A DNA stretch of 64,000 bases, taken from positions 3,782,001 through 3,846,000 of the forward strand of contig NZ_LR134356.1 in the NCBI RefSeq assembly GCF_900637195.1. Direction: 5' to 3'. Of this stretch, positions 61,128 to 64,000 are shown in pieces; positions within the stretch are counted from its first letter, which is position 1; each line of letters begins with the position of its first letter. The notes under the pieces are model-generated. The model saw nothing but the letters and a program-made list of their open reading frames with translations. It was not told the origin of the DNA and searched no databases. The position numbers and the translations under genes are program-made. Source of the DNA: Mycolicibacterium aurum. GTDB lineage: Bacteria; Actinomycetota; Actinomycetes; Mycobacteriales; Mycobacteriaceae.

Positions 61128-62342
61128 ATGCTTCGATCCCAACCCAAAGCCGTCTGGGCCGTCGCCTTCGCCTCCGTGGTCGCCTTCATGGGCATCGGCC
61201 TGGTGGACCCGATTCTCAAGCCCATCGCCGACAACCTGAACGCCTCGCCGTCGCAGGTGTCACTGCTGTTCACCAGCTACATGGCGGTCATGGGGGTGGC
61301 GATGCTGATCACCGGCGTCGTCTCCAGCCGGATCGGCCCCAAACGCACACTGCTGCTCGGCCTGGTCATCATCATCGCCGGCGCCGGACTGGCCGGCATG
61401 AGCGACACCATCGGCGAGATCGTCGGGTGGCGCGCGCTGTGGGGCCTGGGCAACGCGCTGTTCATCGCCACCGCCCTGGCCACCATCGTCAACTCGGCCC
61501 GAGGCTCGGTGGCGCAGGCGATCATCCTCTACGAAGCCGCGCTGGGCCTCGGCATCGCCGTCGGCCCCCTCGTCGGAGGTGTGCTCGGCTCGATCTCCTG
61601 GCGCGGCCCGTTCTTCGGGGTCTCGGCGCTGATGACCGTCGCCCTCATCGTCACCACGTTCCTGTTGCCCGCCACACCGAAGGCACGCCGCGCCACCACG
61701 CTGGCCGACCCTTTCCGCGCGCTGCGCCACCGCGGACTCTTCGGCGTCGGGCTGACCGCGCTGTTGTACAACTTCGGCTTTTTCACGCTGCTCGCCTTCA
61801 CCCCGTTCCCGCTCGACATGAGCGCCCACCAGATCGGCTTCATCTTCTTCGGCTGGGGCGTGGCACTGGCGGTCACGTCGGTGTTCGTCGCGCCGCGACT
61901 GCAGCACCGGTTCGGTACCGTGCGCACGCTCGTGGTCAACCTGCTGTTGATGTCGGTCACGCTGGCGGTGATGGCGGTATGGACCGACAGCAAGGCCGTG
62001 CTGGCGACGTGCGTGGTGGTCGCCGGCCTGTGGATCGGCGTCAACAACACCCTCATCACCGAAACCGTGATGAAGGCAGCACCCGTCGAGCGTGGCGTGG
62101 CGTCCGCGGCATACAGCTTCATGCGCTTCAGCGGCGCCGCCGTGGCGCCCTGGCTGGCGGGTGTGCTCGGCGAACAGATCAGCGTCCATCTGCCGTTCTG
62201 GGTCGGCGCGGCCGCCGTGCTGCTGGCTGCCACAGCGCTGGTCGCGACGCGGACACACCTGTCACACATCGACGACGCAGAACCTGAACTCGACGAACTC
62301 ACCGACGAGGCGACGGCGGTCACCATAGGCAGCGACAGCTGA
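61128..62342 (+). CDS. MFS drug/metabolite efflux transporter (DHA1 type)
   Basis: A 404-residue, twelve-span transporter. Loop 2-3 has SRIGPKRTLLLGL, the MFS motif A, and helix 5 has the antiporter motif C region ALGLGIAVGPLVGGVLG. A drug or metabolite efflux role is typical of this group and fits the adjacent MarR gene. ATG at 61128 (MLRSQPKAVW); a frame to 61092 includes the operator and is rejected. Confidence 0.88.
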   Translation: MLRSQPKAVWAVAFASVVAFMGIGLVDPILKPIADNLNASPSQVSLLFTSYMAVMGVAMLITGVVSSRIGPKRTLLLGLVIIIAGAGLAGMSDTIGEIVGWRALWGLGNALFIATALATIVNSARGSVAQAIILYEAALGLGIAVGPLVGGVLGSISWRGPFFGVSALMTVALIVTTFLLPATPKARRATTLADPFRALRHRGLFGVGLTALLYNFGFFTLLAFTPFPLDMSAHQIGFIFFGWGVALAVTSVFVAPRLQHRFGTVRTLVVNLLLMSVTLAVMAVWTDSKAVLATCVVVAGLWIGVNNTLITETVMKAAPVERGVASAAYSFMRFSGAAVAPWLAGVLGEQISVHLPFWVGAAAVLLAATALVATRTHLSHIDDAEPELDELTDEATAVTIGSDS

Positions 62343-62361
62343 CCGGCTTCCTCGGCCGGCG

Positions 62362-63090
62362 CTAGCTGACCGCGACGCCGATGAGGTGGCCGACCAGGTA
62401 GGTGGCCCCCACGGCCGCGGCGCCAAGTGCCAACTGCCGCAACGCCGCCCACACAATGGGTTGTCTGGTGAACCGCGCCGCGGCAGAACCGGCGAGCAGC
62501 AGGCCCACCCCGCCGCAGGCCAATCCGGCCCACAGCGACTCGAAGCCGAGCAGATACGGCAGCAGCGGGATCACCGCCCCGATGGCGAACATCAGAAACG
62601 ACGAGATCGCCGCCACCCACGGAGACGGCTTCTCCCGCGGATCGACCCCCAGCTCCTGGATCAGGTGGAAGTTCATGGCCTTGTGCTCGTCGCGATGAAT
62701 CTCGTCGGAGGCCGTGCTGGCGGTCTCCGGCGTCATCCCCATCTCGGTGAGCATGGCCACCAGCTCATCCTTCTCGGCCTGCGGGTACTTGCGGAACGAT
62801 CGCTGTTCGACCTTGACCTCGGAGTCGATCTGCTCGTTGGCCGTCGTCACCGACGTGTACTCCCCCAGCGCCATCGAGAACGCGCCGGCCAGCAGCCCCG
62901 CGACACCGCTGATCACCACGGTGTGCGCGCTCGCACTCGCCGCAACACCCGCTATCAGGGCGGTGTTGCTCACCAACCCGTCCATCGCGCCGAAGGTCGC
63001 CGCACGTAGCCAGCCGCCGGTCACGTCCGCGTGCCGGTGGTCGACGACGTGAGGCAACCCGGTAGGCGATACCCCTGCTGACTCCGTCAT
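62362..63090 (-). CDS. VIT family (CCC1-like) iron/manganese transporter
   Basis: A 242-residue membrane protein. It opens with ATFGAMDGLVSNTALIAGVAA and GAFSMALGEYTSV, the first two helices of vacuolar iron transporter proteins. A charged central region (about 85-150) corresponds to the metal-binding domain of VIT1-like proteins. Iron or manganese export is expected. ATG at 63090; the longer open frame to 63606 is antisense to the next gene. The gap to the convergent MFS stop is 19 bp and holds a weak GC hairpin. Confidence 0.83.
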   Translation of the reverse strand: MTESAGVSPTGLPHVVDHRHADVTGGWLRAATFGAMDGLVSNTALIAGVAASASAHTVVISGVAGLLAGAFSMALGEYTSVTTANEQIDSEVKVEQRSFRKYPQAEKDELVAMLTEMGMTPETASTASDEIHRDEHKAMNFHLIQELGVDPREKPSPWVAAISSFLMFAIGAVIPLLPYLLGFESLWAGLACGGVGLLLAGSAAARFTRQPIVWAALRQLALGAAAVGATYLVGHLIGVAVS

Positions 63091-63192
63091 GTACAAGATT
63101 GAACGCCTCCCCCCGGGGCGGCTGTTACTGAGGATCACCTGGGTTTGTGACATCACAGTTTGCAGCCCGGCCGCGGCGGCTACCGTCGAGAT

Positions 63193-64000
63193 ATGACCAG
63201 CACCGCCGAGCATCTGCGCAATTCGTTGGACGGCCGCTTCCGCGATGTGAAGAACCGGATGCGCCAGGAACTCAGTGACGACATCTTCCGGCCGCACTAC
63301 ACGCCCAACACCGTCATCGCCCGCACCAAAGTGGGTGAGCAGATGCGGATCATGGCCGAACGGGGCGCCGCAGAAGACGGCTTCAAGAAGGAGCACGGCG
63401 GCAACGGTGACGTCGGCGCCGCCGTCACCCAGATCGAGATGCTGGCCATGAGCGATCTGTCGCTGATGGTCAAGGCCGGCGTGCAGTGGGGTCTGTTCGG
63501 TGGCGCCATCGAGAACCTCGGCACCGAGCGCCACCACCAGGCCTACGTCCAGCGCCTCATCGATCTGGACCTGCTGGGCTGTTTCGCGATGACCGAGACC
63601 GGTCACGGCAGCGACGTCCAGTCGCTGGAGACCACCGCGACCTACGATCCGGACACCCAGGAGTTCGTCATCGACTCCCCCACCCGGACGTCACGCAAGG
63701 ACTACATCGGCGGCGCCGCGCAAACAGCAAGGGTGGCGGCGGTTTTCGCGCAACTGATCACCCAGGGCGAAGGCCACGGGGTGCACTGCTTCGTGGTGCC
63801 GATCCGCGACGACAAGGGCGAAGACCTGCCCGGGGTGACGACGTCGGACTGCCACTACAAGGGCGGCCTTCCGGGCGTGGACAACGGGCGCATCCAGTTC
63901 GACAACGTCCGCGTACCCCGGGAGAACCTGCTGAACAAGTACGCCGACGTCGCGGCCGACGGTACGTACAGTTCGCCGATCGAGAACGCCAACCGGCGGT
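63193..64000 (+). CDS. Acyl-CoA dehydrogenase/oxidase family, 5' part
   Basis: The first 269 codons of an acyl-CoA oxidase-like FAD enzyme, cut by the window end. LLGCFAMTETGHGSDVQSLETTATYD near residue 117 is the flavin- and substrate-binding block, followed by KDYIGGAAQTARVAAVFAQL and a VRVPRENLLNKY segment. It should oxidise an acyl-CoA to the enoyl-CoA. ATG at 63193 is the first start of the family. It is divergent from the VIT gene with about 100 bp between. The rest, including the catalytic Glu, lies outside. Confidence 0.87.
   Translation, partial: MTSTAEHLRNSLDGRFRDVKNRMRQELSDDIFRPHYTPNTVIARTKVGEQMRIMAERGAAEDGFKKEHGGNGDVGAAVTQIEMLAMSDLSLMVKAGVQWGLFGGAIENLGTERHHQAYVQRLIDLDLLGCFAMTETGHGSDVQSLETTATYDPDTQEFVIDSPTRTSRKDYIGGAAQTARVAAVFAQLITQGEGHGVHCFVVPIRDDKGEDLPGVTTSDCHYKGGLPGVDNGRIQFDNVRVPRENLLNKYADVAADGTYSSPIENANRR

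Noticed and set aside
62338..62365. GC-rich inverted repeat CCGGC/GCCGG between the MFS and VIT stops.
   Set aside because: Only five perfect pairs; too short to call a terminator in GC-rich DNA.

Overview
The window is high-GC actinobacterial DNA. Near-identical blocks to well-known mycobacterial proteins (a DevR/DosR response regulator, a DevS/DosT heme sensor kinase, a WS/DGAT acyltransferase, Rv1733c-, Rv2030c-, Rv0079- and Acg-type proteins, a cutinase) point to a rapidly growing Mycolicibacterium-like mycobacterium. Names of M. tuberculosis relatives are from memory of those families, not from a search.

Layout. (1) 1-5.45 kb: ordinary chromosome, with a PhoD-like phosphatase, a POT peptide transporter, a DUF427 protein, an MscS channel and a proteasome-fold hydrolase. 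(2) 5.45-6.54 kb: an IS481-family element inserted exactly at a stop codon. (3) 6.56-45.3 kb: a dormancy (DosR) island. It holds devR; a WS/DGAT; nine universal stress proteins; a phosphoribosyltransferase-hydrolase fusion; a four-gene operon ending in devS; a complete arginine deiminase operon arcDABC; an OtsB1-like phosphatase/GH65 fusion; PEP synthase with a P1B-type ATPase carrying a hemerythrin tail; an Acg-like nitroreductase; an Rv1733c-like membrane protein; a GNAT; a long ribosome hibernation factor; and two SRPBCC proteins. Eighteen 14-bp sites resembling the palindromic DosR box (GGGACT-WW-AGTCCC type) sit upstream of these units. (4) 45.4-52.3 kb: cutinase, hemerythrin, F420/PPOX protein, STAS protein, GlsB-type protein, LuxR regulator, CsoR/CstR-type repressor, an orphan TctC-type lipoprotein, an FBP-domain protein and an exported acidic protein. 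(5) 52.3-53.8 kb: a second IS481-family element beside a tRNA-Met(CAT). (6) 53.8-64 kb: an AhpD-like protein, tldD/pmbA, an ECF transporter, marR-MFS, a VIT family transporter and the start of an acyl-CoA dehydrogenase/oxidase.

How it fits together. DevS senses O2/NO/CO through heme and phosphorylates DevR, which activates the boxes listed. The outputs would be lipid storage, ribosome hibernation, stress proteins, flavin/F420 redox proteins, trehalose and phosphosugar metabolism, PEP supply and, unusually, ATP from arginine by substrate-level phosphorylation. Two island genes carry single-base frameshifts and one is an acetyl-CoA synthetase stub, so the island also shows decay. A 30-codon membrane-peptide gene with a strong ribosome binding site and its own DosR box is a likely unannotated member.
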